This document shows positions 1-7,267 of a stretch of DNA of 64,000 bases, piece after piece (position 1 is the stretch's first letter; each line of letters begins with the position of its first letter). The notes beneath the pieces are model-generated. The model searched no databases. It saw only the letters and a list, made by a program, of their open reading frames with translations, and was not told the DNA's origin. The stretch is taken from contig CP073694.1 of assembly GCA_018228705.1 (NCBI GenBank), positions 1,736,001-1,800,000 on the forward strand, written 5' to 3'. Source of the DNA: Dysosmobacter sp. Marseille-Q4140 (GTDB lineage Bacteria > Bacillota > Clostridia > Oscillospirales > Oscillospiraceae). The translations under genes and the position numbers were made by a program.

Positions 1-220
1 CGTTGGTGACGGTCAGCAGCGCCATGGCCGCCTCCTTGTTGGCGGCGGTGGCCAGGCCCTCGGCGATCAGATCGTCCCAGTTCTGGGCGATGGCTTTGCG
101 GCAGCGCTCCAGGCCCTTTTCCGAGTGGCCGATCACCGTGCAGGGCAGGCTGTGGCCGATGACCAGCGTGGCCTGGCAGGAGCCGATGGTGCCGGAGCCG
201 TAGACTGCGATCTTCTCCAT
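1..220 (-). CDS. 3-hydroxyacyl-CoA dehydrogenase, NAD-binding part (3' end outside window)
   Basis: Only the first 73 codons lie in the window. The N-terminus carries a Rossmann nucleotide-binding loop, GSGTIG at about residues 8-13, in the setting typical of 3-hydroxyacyl-CoA / 3-hydroxybutyryl-CoA dehydrogenases, which oxidise or reduce the 3-hydroxy group of acyl-CoAs with NAD(H). The start at 220 follows a purine-rich ribosome site (AAGGGGG) and lies 12 bp after the stop of the short-chain dehydrogenase, so both are probably co-transcribed. The substrate cannot be settled because the C-terminal domain is missing. Another 3HCDH-fold dehydrogenase is the main alternative. Confidence 0.75.
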   Translation of the reverse strand, partial: MEKIAVYGSGTIGSCQATLVIGHSLPCTVIGHSEKGLERCRKAIAQNWDDLIAEGLATAANKEAAMALLTVTN

Positions 221-232
221 GGAACCGCCCCC

Positions 233-1006
233 TTACATCATGGCCCAGCCGTGGGTCAGCCGCAGGGACTGGCCCGTGAGGGCGCCCTGGTCGTTTGCCA
301 GGAAGGCCAGGGTGTTGGCCACGTCCTCCACGGTGGTGAACACGCCGTCCACGGTATCCCGCAGCATGATGTTCTTCACCACTTCCTCCTCGGTGATGCC
401 CAGGGAGGCGGCCTGCTCGGGGATCTGCTTTTCCACCAGCGGGGTCTTGATGAAGCTGGGGCAGATGGTGTAGGTGTAGATGCCGTAGTCGGCGCCCTCA
501 CGGGCGATGGCCTTGGCCAGGCCCGCCACACCGTGCTTGGCGAAGTTGTAGGGCTCTTTCAGCTTGGAGCCCACGAAGGACTGGACGGAGCCGGTGAACA
601 CGATGCGGCCGCCCTTGCCGGAGGCCTTCATGCGGCGGAAGGCCGCCCGGGACACCAGAAAGGCGCCGTCGGCGTGAATGGCCATCATCTTCTTCCAGTC
701 GGCGAAGGGATACTCGTCGAAGGGATGGACGATCTGGACGCCGGCGTTGGACATGACCAGATCGCAGGAGCCGTAGGTCTCCACCATCTTGTCGAACCCG
801 GCCTCCACCTCTTCCTCATTGGACACGTCCATGTGGACGGCGATGGCGCTGAGGCCCTGGGCGGTCAGCTCCTTTACCAGTTCCTCGGCGGCGGGCATAT
901 TCACGTCAGCCACCACCACGCCGTAGCCCTCCCGGGCCATTCTCTCGGCGCAGGCCTTGCCGATGCCGGATGCGGCGCCGGTGATGAGAGCGGATTTCAT
1001 GGTCAT
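233..1006 (-). CDS. short-chain dehydrogenase/reductase, probably 3-hydroxybutyrate dehydrogenase-like
   Basis: A 257-residue classical SDR, a cytoplasmic NAD(P)(H)-dependent oxidoreductase. Visible motifs are the cofactor loop TGAASGIG (residues 9-16), NAG (87-89), catalytic Ser140, and the Tyr153/Lys157 pair of the YxxxK motif. The C-terminal half, with PSFIKTPLVEKQIPEQA and a final TGQSL..THGW segment, resembles D-3-hydroxybutyrate dehydrogenases, and the adjacent acyl-CoA dehydrogenase fits a 3-hydroxyacid role. The start at 1006 follows AAGGAGG at good spacing. A strong promoter lies upstream. The family is certain; the exact substrate is inference. Confidence 0.85.
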   Translation of the reverse strand: MTMKSALITGAASGIGKACAERMAREGYGVVVADVNMPAAEELVKELTAQGLSAIAVHMDVSNEEEVEAGFDKMVETYGSCDLVMSNAGVQIVHPFDEYPFADWKKMMAIHADGAFLVSRAAFRRMKASGKGGRIVFTGSVQSFVGSKLKEPYNFAKHGVAGLAKAIAREGADYGIYTYTICPSFIKTPLVEKQIPEQAASLGITEEEVVKNIMLRDTVDGVFTTVEDVANTLAFLANDQGALTGQSLRLTHGWAMM

Positions 1007-1090
1007 AACGACTTCCTCCTTTTTTCCGGGGCGGGCCCGCGGCCCGACCTCCCGCCGGGCATTGGCTTCCCCGGCTGTCTTTTCCCCTCT

Positions 1091-1119
1091 ATCTTAGAAA
1101 AACAAGGCGCAAAATGCAA
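1091..1119 (-). promoter_or_regulatory. sigma-A promoter for the SDR / 3-hydroxyacyl-CoA dehydrogenase pair
   Basis: On the minus strand, -35 TTGCAT (1114-1119) and -10 TAAGAT (1091-1096) are separated by 17 bp. The AT-rich stretch just upstream (about 1160-1215) stands out from its GC-rich surroundings and is a plausible LysR binding region, because a LysR gene lies immediately upstream. Confidence 0.6.
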
Positions 1120-1225
1120 TGATGATTCTGCCAGAAACTGTGCCGCCCTTTTTCACGTAGCCTACAAACTCATTTATATAATATTTGAATAATTATTTGT
1201 AAAACTTATAAATAAGGCAAAACGC

Positions 1226-2119
1226 TCACAGGTCGTCCGGCGGCAGGTGGGCGCGGACGAAGTCCAGAAACAGCCGGCAGGCGTTGGACATATACCGCTC
1301 CTTGTTCCAGGCCAGGGCGATGTCCCAGTACTTCATGCTGTCGCTGAGGGGGACGCAGGCCACGTTGGGGTCCGGGTGCTTGTCCATCACGGGCCTGGGC
1401 AGGATGGACACGGCGTGGTTCTTGGCCACCAGCTCCACCATGAAGTCCCACTGGCTGCTCAGCAGGGCGATCTTGGGCCGGAACCCGGCGCTGTGACAGG
1501 CAGAGAGGATCTGCCGGTGGAGGATGAAGTCCTGGTTGAAGATGGCGAAGGGCTCCTCCCGCAGCTGGGCCACTGTCAGTTCCTTCTCCCCGGCCAGAGG
1601 GTGGCTCCTGTGGAGCAGGGCCACGTTCCGCTGGGTGGTGAAGTGGCAGCTGGCAAAGGTGGCCAGCCGCTCGGTCTTGAGCGTCACGGCCAGGTCCACC
1701 TGCCCTCCGGCGATCCGCTCGTCGATCTTGTTGGCGCCGTCCTCGATGACGGTGATGTGGATATCGGGATACTCCCGGTAAAACTCCGGGATCAGGTCCC
1801 CGAAGAAGCAGGCGCCGAACAGGGGCGAGAGGCCCAGGGTGAAGGTGCCGGAGCGGCTGGTGCGGCTGGTGTGCACGTTTTCCACGGTCCGCTGGTAGGC
1901 GTCCAGCAGCTCCCGGGCGCTGTCCAGCAGGGCCCGGCCCTCGTCGGTGAGCTCCTGGCGCTTGTTGAAGGAGTAGAACAGCTTGGCCCCCAGCTCCTCC
2001 TCCAGCTTCTTCACCGCCAGGGACAGCGCCGGCTGGGACAGCGACAGCATCTCCGCCGCCTTGGAGAAGCTGCCGTTTTGGGCCACTGCCACGAAATAGG
2101 TGATCTGCCGGATATCCAT
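1226..2119 (-). CDS. LysR-family transcriptional regulator
   Basis: A LysR-type regulator of about 297 residues. The N-terminus (MDIRQITYFVAVAQNGSFS) is the classic winged helix-turn-helix opening of the family, and the rest fits the two-lobed effector-binding domain. An ATG at 2152 is open in frame, but a good promoter has its -10 at 2151-2156, so transcripts would begin downstream of that codon. ATG 2119 (or 2125) behind GGGAGG is therefore preferred. The gene sits just upstream of, and co-directional with, the SDR and acyl-CoA dehydrogenase genes, so it probably controls them. The effector is unknown. Confidence 0.85.
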   Translation of the reverse strand: MDIRQITYFVAVAQNGSFSKAAEMLSLSQPALSLAVKKLEEELGAKLFYSFNKRQELTDEGRALLDSARELLDAYQRTVENVHTSRTSRSGTFTLGLSPLFGACFFGDLIPEFYREYPDIHITVIEDGANKIDERIAGGQVDLAVTLKTERLATFASCHFTTQRNVALLHRSHPLAGEKELTVAQLREEPFAIFNQDFILHRQILSACHSAGFRPKIALLSSQWDFMVELVAKNHAVSILPRPVMDKHPDPNVACVPLSDSMKYWDIALAWNKERYMSNACRLFLDFVRAHLPPDDL

Positions 2120-2150
2120 GCGCATCCCGCCTCCCGCCGCGTTTTTTCCC

Positions 2151-2180
2151 ATGTTACCCTGCCCGCGCCCCGGCTGTCAA
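2151..2180 (-). promoter_or_regulatory. sigma-A promoter for the LysR gene
   Basis: Minus-strand -35 TTGACA (2175-2180) is perfect. The -10 TAACAT (2151-2156) follows an 18-bp spacer. Its position argues against the upstream ATG at 2152 being the LysR start. Confidence 0.5.
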
Positions 2181-2194
2181 CTCCCCGTCCGCCG

Positions 2195-2229
2195 AAACGG
2201 CGCCGGGGCAAAGCTCCCGGCGCCGTTTT
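2195..2229 (-). terminator. terminator after the ABC permease gene
   Basis: A perfect 13-bp stem (AAACGGCGCCGGG and its complement) with an 8-base loop lies just beyond the permease stop at 2242. Only a short T run follows, so it may be weak. Confidence 0.5.
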
Positions 2230-2241
2230 GATAAATGGGGA

Positions 2242-4209
2242 TCACGCCACGATCCGCCGGTAGGCCCGGGCCGTCAGGCCGTAGACCAAGGCGTAGACGG
2301 CGCAGAACACCGCGAAGGTCCCCGCCGTGCACAGAGCATAATGGCCGGTGCTGGTCAGCTGGAACAGGGCCAGCAGCTTGGAGACCATGGGATAGGCCGC
2401 CGCCGTGTGGATGCCCGCCGTGACCAGCGGCAGGAAAAACACCAGCAGGATCTGGCTGTGGATGGAGGAGCGGACCTCCCGGTCCGTCATGCCCACCTGC
2501 TGCAAAATAGTATAGCGCCGCTGGTCCTCGTACCCCTCGGAGATCTGCTTGTAATAGATGATGAGGGCCGTAGCCAGCAGGAACAGCAGGCCCAGGAAAA
2601 TGCCCAGAAACAGGAACCCGCCGTACATGGCGTAGAGGTTTGCCGCGTTGTCCTGCCGGCTGTTGAGGGCGGTTCCGCCCCCGGTCCCGTTCAGGAGCAG
2701 ATCCACGCAGGCCAGCTTTTGCGCCTCCGTTCCGTCCAGGTCCATCTGGATGCGGAATTCCCGGTCCAGGCCATTGCGGCTCTGGGCGCCGATGGCGGAG
2801 ATCACGCTCTCATCCGCCACCACCAAAAAGACGTCCGCCGACTGGCCGGAGACCAGTGCGGTGGTATTGCGCCGTGGAAAGTCCGCCACAGTCCCGGCCA
2901 CATGGAAGGGAAGGTTCTCAATATAAAAGGTCTCCGGCAGCGTCAGGTTCTTTGTCTGGACCAGGACCTGGTCCGGCTCCAGGGCCGCAGCCCTGCCGGT
3001 GAGGCGGCCGTACGCCTCTGCCGTCAGCAGTTCCAGCCGGGTGCTGATGCCCTCCTGGAAATTGAGGGAGAAGGTATTGCCGGAGTAATAGCCCACGGTG
3101 TCCGTCCGGGTATACCACTGGATCTGCTCTGCCTTTCGGCCGGCGGCGGACAGGTTCCGCTCCACCTGGGCGATCAGCTCCTCCTGTGTGAGCAATGCCT
3201 CCTCGTCGCCGCGGTCGGTCAGGTACTGGATGATGTCCACATCGTGGGGAAACATCTGGTCCAAGGAGGATTCCATGCCGGTGTAGAGGCTGACGGTGGT
3301 GGATACCGTCACCAGCACCATGGTGGAGAGGATGCAGATGTTGGCAAGGCCCACGGCGTTTTGCTTCATCCGGTGCAAAAGCCCTGCCACGGCGGTGAAG
3401 TGCCGGGTCTGGTAGTAGTAGCCGGGATTGGCCCGCAGGGCCTTGAGGACCGCCACGGACCCGGCGGCGAACAGGCAGTAGGTGCCGATCATCACCAGCA
3501 CCACCGCCAGGAAAAACAGGACCAGGGCCTCTGTGGGATTCTGCACCTTCCAGGAGAGAAAGTAGCCGCCGCCCAGGGTCATGAGGCCCAGGACCACCAG
3601 CAGCCTCCGGGTCCTGGGTTCCCGCTCTCCCTGCGCCTCACTGTGGAGCAGCTCCACCGGCCGGGCCCGGCCCACCCGAAAGAGATTGCACACCAGGGTC
3701 AGGGCAAAGAGGACGGCAAAGAGCGAGGCGGCGGAGAAAATGGCCGGCACGCTGATCTCAAAGCCAAACTCCACCGGCAGCCGCGCGATCTGCAGCAGGA
3801 GCAGCAGCGTCAGCTTGCTGAAGAGGATGCCGGCGGCGATACCGCCCGCAATGGCCGCCAGAGCGCAATAGAGGGTCTCCCACAGGCACAGCAGGGCGAT
3901 GTGGCGCTTCTCCAGCCCCAGGATGTTGTACAATCCCAGCTCCCGCTGCCGCCGCTTCATGACGAAGCTGTTGGCGTAAAGCAGCAGCACCACGGAAAAC
4001 AGGGCCACCACGATGCACCCCAGGTACATCAGGCTCTGGAGGTACGCGCCCCCTCGGACGGAGGAGACGATGTCGCTCTCCGTCAGGTAGCGGAGGATAT
4101 AGAACATGGCGGCGGTACCGCCGCAGGAGAGCAGGTACGGCCCGTAGTACCGGCCGTTGCGCAGCAGGTTCACCAGGGCCAGCCGGGGAAAGAATCCGGA
4201 CTTACGCAT
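2242..4209 (-). CDS. BceB-like ABC transporter permease (FtsX fold)
   Basis: A 655-residue membrane protein with the BceB/FtsX plan: one N-terminal membrane helix (about 20-40), a group of helices through about residue 300, a large extracytoplasmic domain (about 300-530), and three C-terminal helices. Bce-type permeases work with their ATPase to remove or detoxify cell-wall-active peptide antibiotics and signal transport activity to a partner histidine kinase. The start overlaps the ATPase stop by 8 bp. The response regulator and kinase genes lie directly upstream on the same strand, which strongly supports this assignment. The peptide recognised cannot be read from sequence. Confidence 0.88.
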   Translation of the reverse strand: MRKSGFFPRLALVNLLRNGRYYGPYLLSCGGTAAMFYILRYLTESDIVSSVRGGAYLQSLMYLGCIVVALFSVVLLLYANSFVMKRRQRELGLYNILGLEKRHIALLCLWETLYCALAAIAGGIAAGILFSKLTLLLLLQIARLPVEFGFEISVPAIFSAASLFAVLFALTLVCNLFRVGRARPVELLHSEAQGEREPRTRRLLVVLGLMTLGGGYFLSWKVQNPTEALVLFFLAVVLVMIGTYCLFAAGSVAVLKALRANPGYYYQTRHFTAVAGLLHRMKQNAVGLANICILSTMVLVTVSTTVSLYTGMESSLDQMFPHDVDIIQYLTDRGDEEALLTQEELIAQVERNLSAAGRKAEQIQWYTRTDTVGYYSGNTFSLNFQEGISTRLELLTAEAYGRLTGRAAALEPDQVLVQTKNLTLPETFYIENLPFHVAGTVADFPRRNTTALVSGQSADVFLVVADESVISAIGAQSRNGLDREFRIQMDLDGTEAQKLACVDLLLNGTGGGTALNSRQDNAANLYAMYGGFLFLGIFLGLLFLLATALIIYYKQISEGYEDQRRYTILQQVGMTDREVRSSIHSQILLVFFLPLVTAGIHTAAAYPMVSKLLALFQLTSTGHYALCTAGTFAVFCAVYALVYGLTARAYRRIVA

Positions 4210-4969
4210 GGGGGCCGCCTCCCTCCGCCAGGACCGTCAGCGTGTCGGAGATCCGGCGGAACTGGCTCTCCCGGCTCTCGCCGCCCCGGTAGATCTGGTG
4301 GTACACCTCCCCGTCCCGCAGGAACAGCACCCGGCCCGCGTGGCTGGCCGCCTTCACCGAGTGCGTTACCATCAAAATGGTCTGGCCCCCGGCGTTGACC
4401 TGGCCGAACAGGTCCAGCAGGTTGTCCGAGGCCCGGGAGTCCAGGGCGCCGGTGGGCTCGTCTGCCAGAACGATCTGGGGGTCCGTAATGAGGGCCCGGG
4501 CTACCGCCGCCCGCTGCTTCTGGCCGCCGGAGACCTCGTAGGGGTACTTGGAGAGGATGTCGGCGATGCCCAGCTGCTCCGCAATGGGCTGGAGCTTTTT
4601 CTGCATGGCGGGATAGTCGGTCCCCGCCAGCACCAGGGGCAGGAAGATATTGTCCCGGAGGGAGAAGGTGTCCAGTAGGTTGAAGTCCTGGAACACAAAG
4701 CCCAGGTGGGACCGGCGGAAGGCCGCCAGATCCCGCTCCCGGATGTCCGAGAGGGCCTTGCCGTTGAGGAACACCTCCCCGGCGGTGGGCCGGTCCAGGG
4801 CCGCCAGGATGTTCAAAAGGGTGGTCTTGCCGGAGCCGGACTCGCCCATGATGGCCACGTACTCCCCCGGCTCCACGGAAAAATTCACGTTGGACAGGGC
4901 CTGGACGGGATTGCCGCCGAAGCGGGTGGTGTAGATCTTCTGTAAATGCTGCACTTCCAGCAGTGCCAT
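4202..4969 (-). CDS. BceA-like ABC transporter ATP-binding protein
   Basis: A 255-residue ATPase of the MacB/LolD/BceA class. It shows Walker A GESGSGKT near residue 42, the signature VSGGQKQR, and Walker B ending LADEPTGALDS, so all catalytic elements are present. A TTG two codons upstream is open, but ATG 4969 is placed correctly behind AAGGAGG. It is the first gene after an extended -10 promoter and repeat cluster downstream of the kinase gene, and its end overlaps the permease start. It powers the BceB-like permease at the cytoplasmic face. Confidence 0.9.
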   Translation of the reverse strand: MALLEVQHLQKIYTTRFGGNPVQALSNVNFSVEPGEYVAIMGESGSGKTTLLNILAALDRPTAGEVFLNGKALSDIRERDLAAFRRSHLGFVFQDFNLLDTFSLRDNIFLPLVLAGTDYPAMQKKLQPIAEQLGIADILSKYPYEVSGGQKQRAAVARALITDPQIVLADEPTGALDSRASDNLLDLFGQVNAGGQTILMVTHSVKAASHAGRVLFLRDGEVYHQIYRGGESRESQFRRISDTLTVLAEGGGPHA

Positions 4970-5000
4970 AGGCAAACGCCTCCTTGCTTGGATTGGCCCC

Positions 5001-5075
5001 AGTATAACAGGGGAGCCGGGCTGTCCGCCATGGTCCTGGCTTACAGTCCGGCTCCGTATCTTACAGTTTCGTAAG
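5001..5075 (-). promoter_or_regulatory. activated promoter and candidate response-regulator operator for the ABC genes
   Basis: On the minus strand the promoter has an extended -10 (TG-T-TATACT, 5001-5009) but no good -35, as expected for an activator-dependent promoter. Upstream, on the plus strand, CTTACAGT occurs at 5040-5047 and 5060-5067 (20-bp period). A third, inverted half-site GTAAG (5071-5075) forms CTTAC-N6-GTAAG with the second copy. The cluster sits between the kinase stop and the ATPase start, where Bce-type regulators usually act. Binding is inferred. Confidence 0.5.
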
Positions 5076-5077
5076 GT

Positions 5078-6061
5078 TTACTCCATGGTCCGCTTCCGGC
5101 GGCTCAGGTCCAGCCGGGCGATGGTGCCCCGGCCGGGCCGGGAGACGATGGTCAGGTCATGGCCCAGCTTCTCCGTCACCCGGCGGCTGAGGTACAGCCC
5201 GATGCCGGTGGACTTCTGCCCGGTGCGGCCGTTGTAGCCGGTGAAGCCCTTTTCAAAGATCCGGGGCAGATCCTCCTCCCGGATGCCGATGCCGCTGTCG
5301 GCAATGACCAACGTCTCCCCGTCGGCGTAGATGCGGACGGTGCCGCCGGATGGCGTGTACTTCAGCGCGTTGGACAGCAGCTGCTCCACCACGAAGGAGA
5401 GCCACTTGCCGTCGGTCAGCACCGCGCGGCCCGTCTCCCGGAAATCCAGGGCGATGTGCCTCAGGATAAACAGCCGGGCAAACTTCCGCACCGCCTGGCG
5501 CAGCAGCGCGTCCAGGTCCGTGTCGCAAAAGACGTAGTCCGTGGAGTCGCTGTCCAGCCGCAGATACCCCAGCACCATGTCCACATACTGGCCGATCTTG
5601 AGTAGCTCCGCCTCCAGCTGCTCCCGGGGCGGCGGATCCTCCTGAAGCAGCAGGCCGGCGGCGGCCATAGGGGTCTTGATCTGGTGGGCCCAGAGGGTGT
5701 AGTAGTCGGTCATGTCCTCCAGCTTGTCCCGCTCCCGGGCCAGCAGGCGGGTGCGGTGGGCGGCCACCGCCGTCAGCAGGGCCTGATAGTCCTCCTCCAG
5801 CAGATCCCCTGCGGGCGGCAGGGGCAGCACCGGCTCCTCCGCCCGGTCCAGCAGCCGCCGCAGCTCCCGGTGCCGGGCGCAAAAGCGCCGGAAGCCCAAG
5901 CCGAACAGAACTGCCCCCAGCGCCAGGCACAGCGCCGCCGCATAGCCCACCGCCTCCACCGGCAGATCGTACAGGGAGAATACCGCCGCGAACACGGCGG
6001 CGATCCCCGCCAGCAGCACCAGCAGCTTCCACTGCCGCCGCAGATAGGCCAGCAGCATCAT
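5078..6061 (-). CDS. BceS-like intramembrane-sensing histidine kinase
   Basis: A 327-residue sensor kinase. Two membrane helices (about 12-30 and 38-56) are joined by only a few exposed residues, the hallmark of kinases that sense through a partner transporter and not a ligand domain. Phospho-acceptor His126 lies in WAHQIKTPMAA. An N box (LLSNALKYTPSG) and G boxes (DSGIGI, STGIGLYL) complete a competent HATPase domain. The ATG overlaps the response-regulator stop, so both are translated together. The ABC genes downstream are the likely partner and target. Confidence 0.9.
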   Translation of the reverse strand: MMLLAYLRRQWKLLVLLAGIAAVFAAVFSLYDLPVEAVGYAAALCLALGAVLFGLGFRRFCARHRELRRLLDRAEEPVLPLPPAGDLLEEDYQALLTAVAAHRTRLLARERDKLEDMTDYYTLWAHQIKTPMAAAGLLLQEDPPPREQLEAELLKIGQYVDMVLGYLRLDSDSTDYVFCDTDLDALLRQAVRKFARLFILRHIALDFRETGRAVLTDGKWLSFVVEQLLSNALKYTPSGGTVRIYADGETLVIADSGIGIREEDLPRIFEKGFTGYNGRTGQKSTGIGLYLSRRVTEKLGHDLTIVSRPGRGTIARLDLSRRKRTME

Positions 6062-6738
6062 ACCGGCTCCTCCGCCAGATACCCCTCTCCCTTGCGGGTG
6101 CGGATCAGGTCCGGCAGCCCCGCCGCCTCCAGCTTCCGCCGCAGACGGCCCACGTTGACGGTGAGGGTGTTCTCATCCACAAAGCTGTCGGACTCCCACA
6201 GCCGGGTCATCAGCGCCTCCCGGCTGACGATCTGTCCCTTGCGCTCCAGCAGCATCTGCAAAATGCGCAGCTCATTCCGCGTCAGCTCCAGGCGCTGCCC
6301 ACCCGCCGTCAGTGTCCCGTCGGACACGTTCAGCACCGCGCCGCCGCACCGCAGCAGCTGGGCAGGCGGTCCGAAGTCATAGGCCCGGCGCAGCATGGCC
6401 TGGACCTTGGCGGAGAGGACCTGGAGGTCAAAGGGCTTGGAGAGCAGGTCGTCACCGCCCAGCTGCATGGCCATGACGGTGTTGACGCTGTCCCCGGCGG
6501 AGGTCAGAAACAAAATGGGCACTTTGGAGACCTTCCGGATCTCCTGACACCAGTGGTAGCCGTTGAAAAAGGGCAGGGAGATGTCCAGCAGCACCAGCTG
6601 GGGGTCGAAGTCCGTAAACTCCTGAAGCACCCGGTCAAATTCCCGGGCGCAGCGGACCGTGTAGCCCCAGCCCTCCAGATAGCGGGCCACGGCGCCGGCG
6701 ATCACCTCGTCGTCCTCCACCAGAAAAATACGGTACAT
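6058..6738 (-). CDS. BceR-like OmpR/PhoB-family response regulator
   Basis: A 226-residue two-domain regulator. The receiver domain has the acidic pair ED(D) at 8-10, phospho-acceptor Asp52 in LLDISLP, and a conserved Lys in LSKPF. A C-terminal winged helix follows (about 125-225). An upstream GTG/ATG frame extension exists, but ATG 6738 lies behind AAAGGAGG. It is the first gene of the regulator-kinase-ATPase-permease unit and should bind the repeat cluster at 5040-5075 when phosphorylated. Assignment to the Bce group rests on the neighbours and the kinase type. Confidence 0.9.
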   Translation of the reverse strand: MYRIFLVEDDEVIAGAVARYLEGWGYTVRCAREFDRVLQEFTDFDPQLVLLDISLPFFNGYHWCQEIRKVSKVPILFLTSAGDSVNTVMAMQLGGDDLLSKPFDLQVLSAKVQAMLRRAYDFGPPAQLLRCGGAVLNVSDGTLTAGGQRLELTRNELRILQMLLERKGQIVSREALMTRLWESDSFVDENTLTVNVGRLRRKLEAAGLPDLIRTRKGEGYLAEEPV

Positions 6739-6760
6739 GGCGCCGCCTCCTTTCCCGAAA

Positions 6761-6789
6761 AGGGTAACATTCCGGCGGGGGAATGTCAA
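6761..6789 (-). promoter_or_regulatory. promoter of the response regulator/kinase genes
   Basis: Minus-strand perfect -35 TTGACA (6784-6789), 17-bp spacer, and a weak -10 TACCCT (6761-6766). It is divergent from the BlaI promoter only about 30 bp away, so the two units could influence each other. Confidence 0.5.
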
Positions 6790-6818
6790 TTCCCCGCCGG
6801 GCTGCCCCGTCAAATTGG

Positions 6819-6847
6819 TTGACAGCCGTAGTCCCCCGTGTTAGAAT
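6819..6847 (+). promoter_or_regulatory. sigma-A promoter for the BlaI/M56 operon
   Basis: A perfect -35 TTGACA (6819-6824), 17-bp spacer, and -10 TAGAAT (6842-6847), 36 bp before the BlaI-like start codon. Confidence 0.75.
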
Positions 6848-6851
6848 TGGA

Positions 6852-6863
6852 TTACAAAAGTAA
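6852..6863 (+). promoter_or_regulatory. candidate BlaI-type operator
   Basis: A perfect dyad TTAC-AAAA-GTAA lies at the expected transcription start, just downstream of the -10. BlaI/MecI repressors recognise TTAC-N4-GTAA-like (TACA/TGTA) dyads, so autorepression of this operon is the simple reading. Confidence 0.6.
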
Positions 6864-6883
6864 GCCAAAAGGAGGCGAGATGC

Positions 6884-7267
6884 ATGGACAAGGCGTCTGT
6901 GACCCTCAGCGCCAGCGAGTGGCGGGTGATGGAGGCGCTGTGGACCGGCCCCAAGACCCTGATGGAGCTGGTGCGGGAGCTGGGTGTCTCCGCCGGCTGG
7001 GCCAAGAGCACCGTCACCACCATGGTCCGGCGGATGGAGGAAAAGGGCCTGATCGCCTATGAGCAGTCCGGCCGGGCCAAGGTGTTCCGCCCCGCCGTCA
7101 GCCGGGAGGCAGTGGCGGCGGCGGAGACGGACTCCCTGCTGAGCCGGGCCTACCACGGCAGCGTGGGACTGCTGGTCAACGCCCTGGCAGAGCGGGAGAG
7201 CTTGAGCCAGGCGGACATCGACGAGCTGTACGCCGTGCTGCGCAGAGCGGAGGAGGGACGGTCATGA
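6884..7267 (+). CDS. BlaI/MecI/CopY-family transcriptional repressor
   Basis: A 127-residue repressor. The N-terminal winged helix-turn-helix reads LSASEWRVMEALW...STVTTMVRRMEEKGLI, the canonical BlaI/Penicillinase-repressor domain, followed by a C-terminal dimerisation helix region. AAGGAGG precedes the ATG by 8 bp. Its stop overlaps the start of the M56 membrane protein by 4 bp (ATGA), the usual repressor/sensor-protease pairing, in which the receptor's protease triggers repressor inactivation. The dyad at 6852-6863 is its likely site. There is no beta-lactamase in the window, so the regulated function is open. Confidence 0.93.
   Translation: MDKASVTLSASEWRVMEALWTGPKTLMELVRELGVSAGWAKSTVTTMVRRMEEKGLIAYEQSGRAKVFRPAVSREAVAAAETDSLLSRAYHGSVGLLVNALAERESLSQADIDELYAVLRRAEEGRS

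Noticed and set aside
2119..2152. upstream ATG start for the LysR gene
   Set aside because: The promoter -10 overlaps that codon, so it would not be in the transcript.
2341..4398. 685-codon plus-strand open frame opposite the BceB-like permease
   Set aside because: It is the antisense shadow of a well-supported permease and ATPase. Its His/Gln/Gly-rich content is typical of such shadows in GC-rich DNA, and it has no ribosome site.
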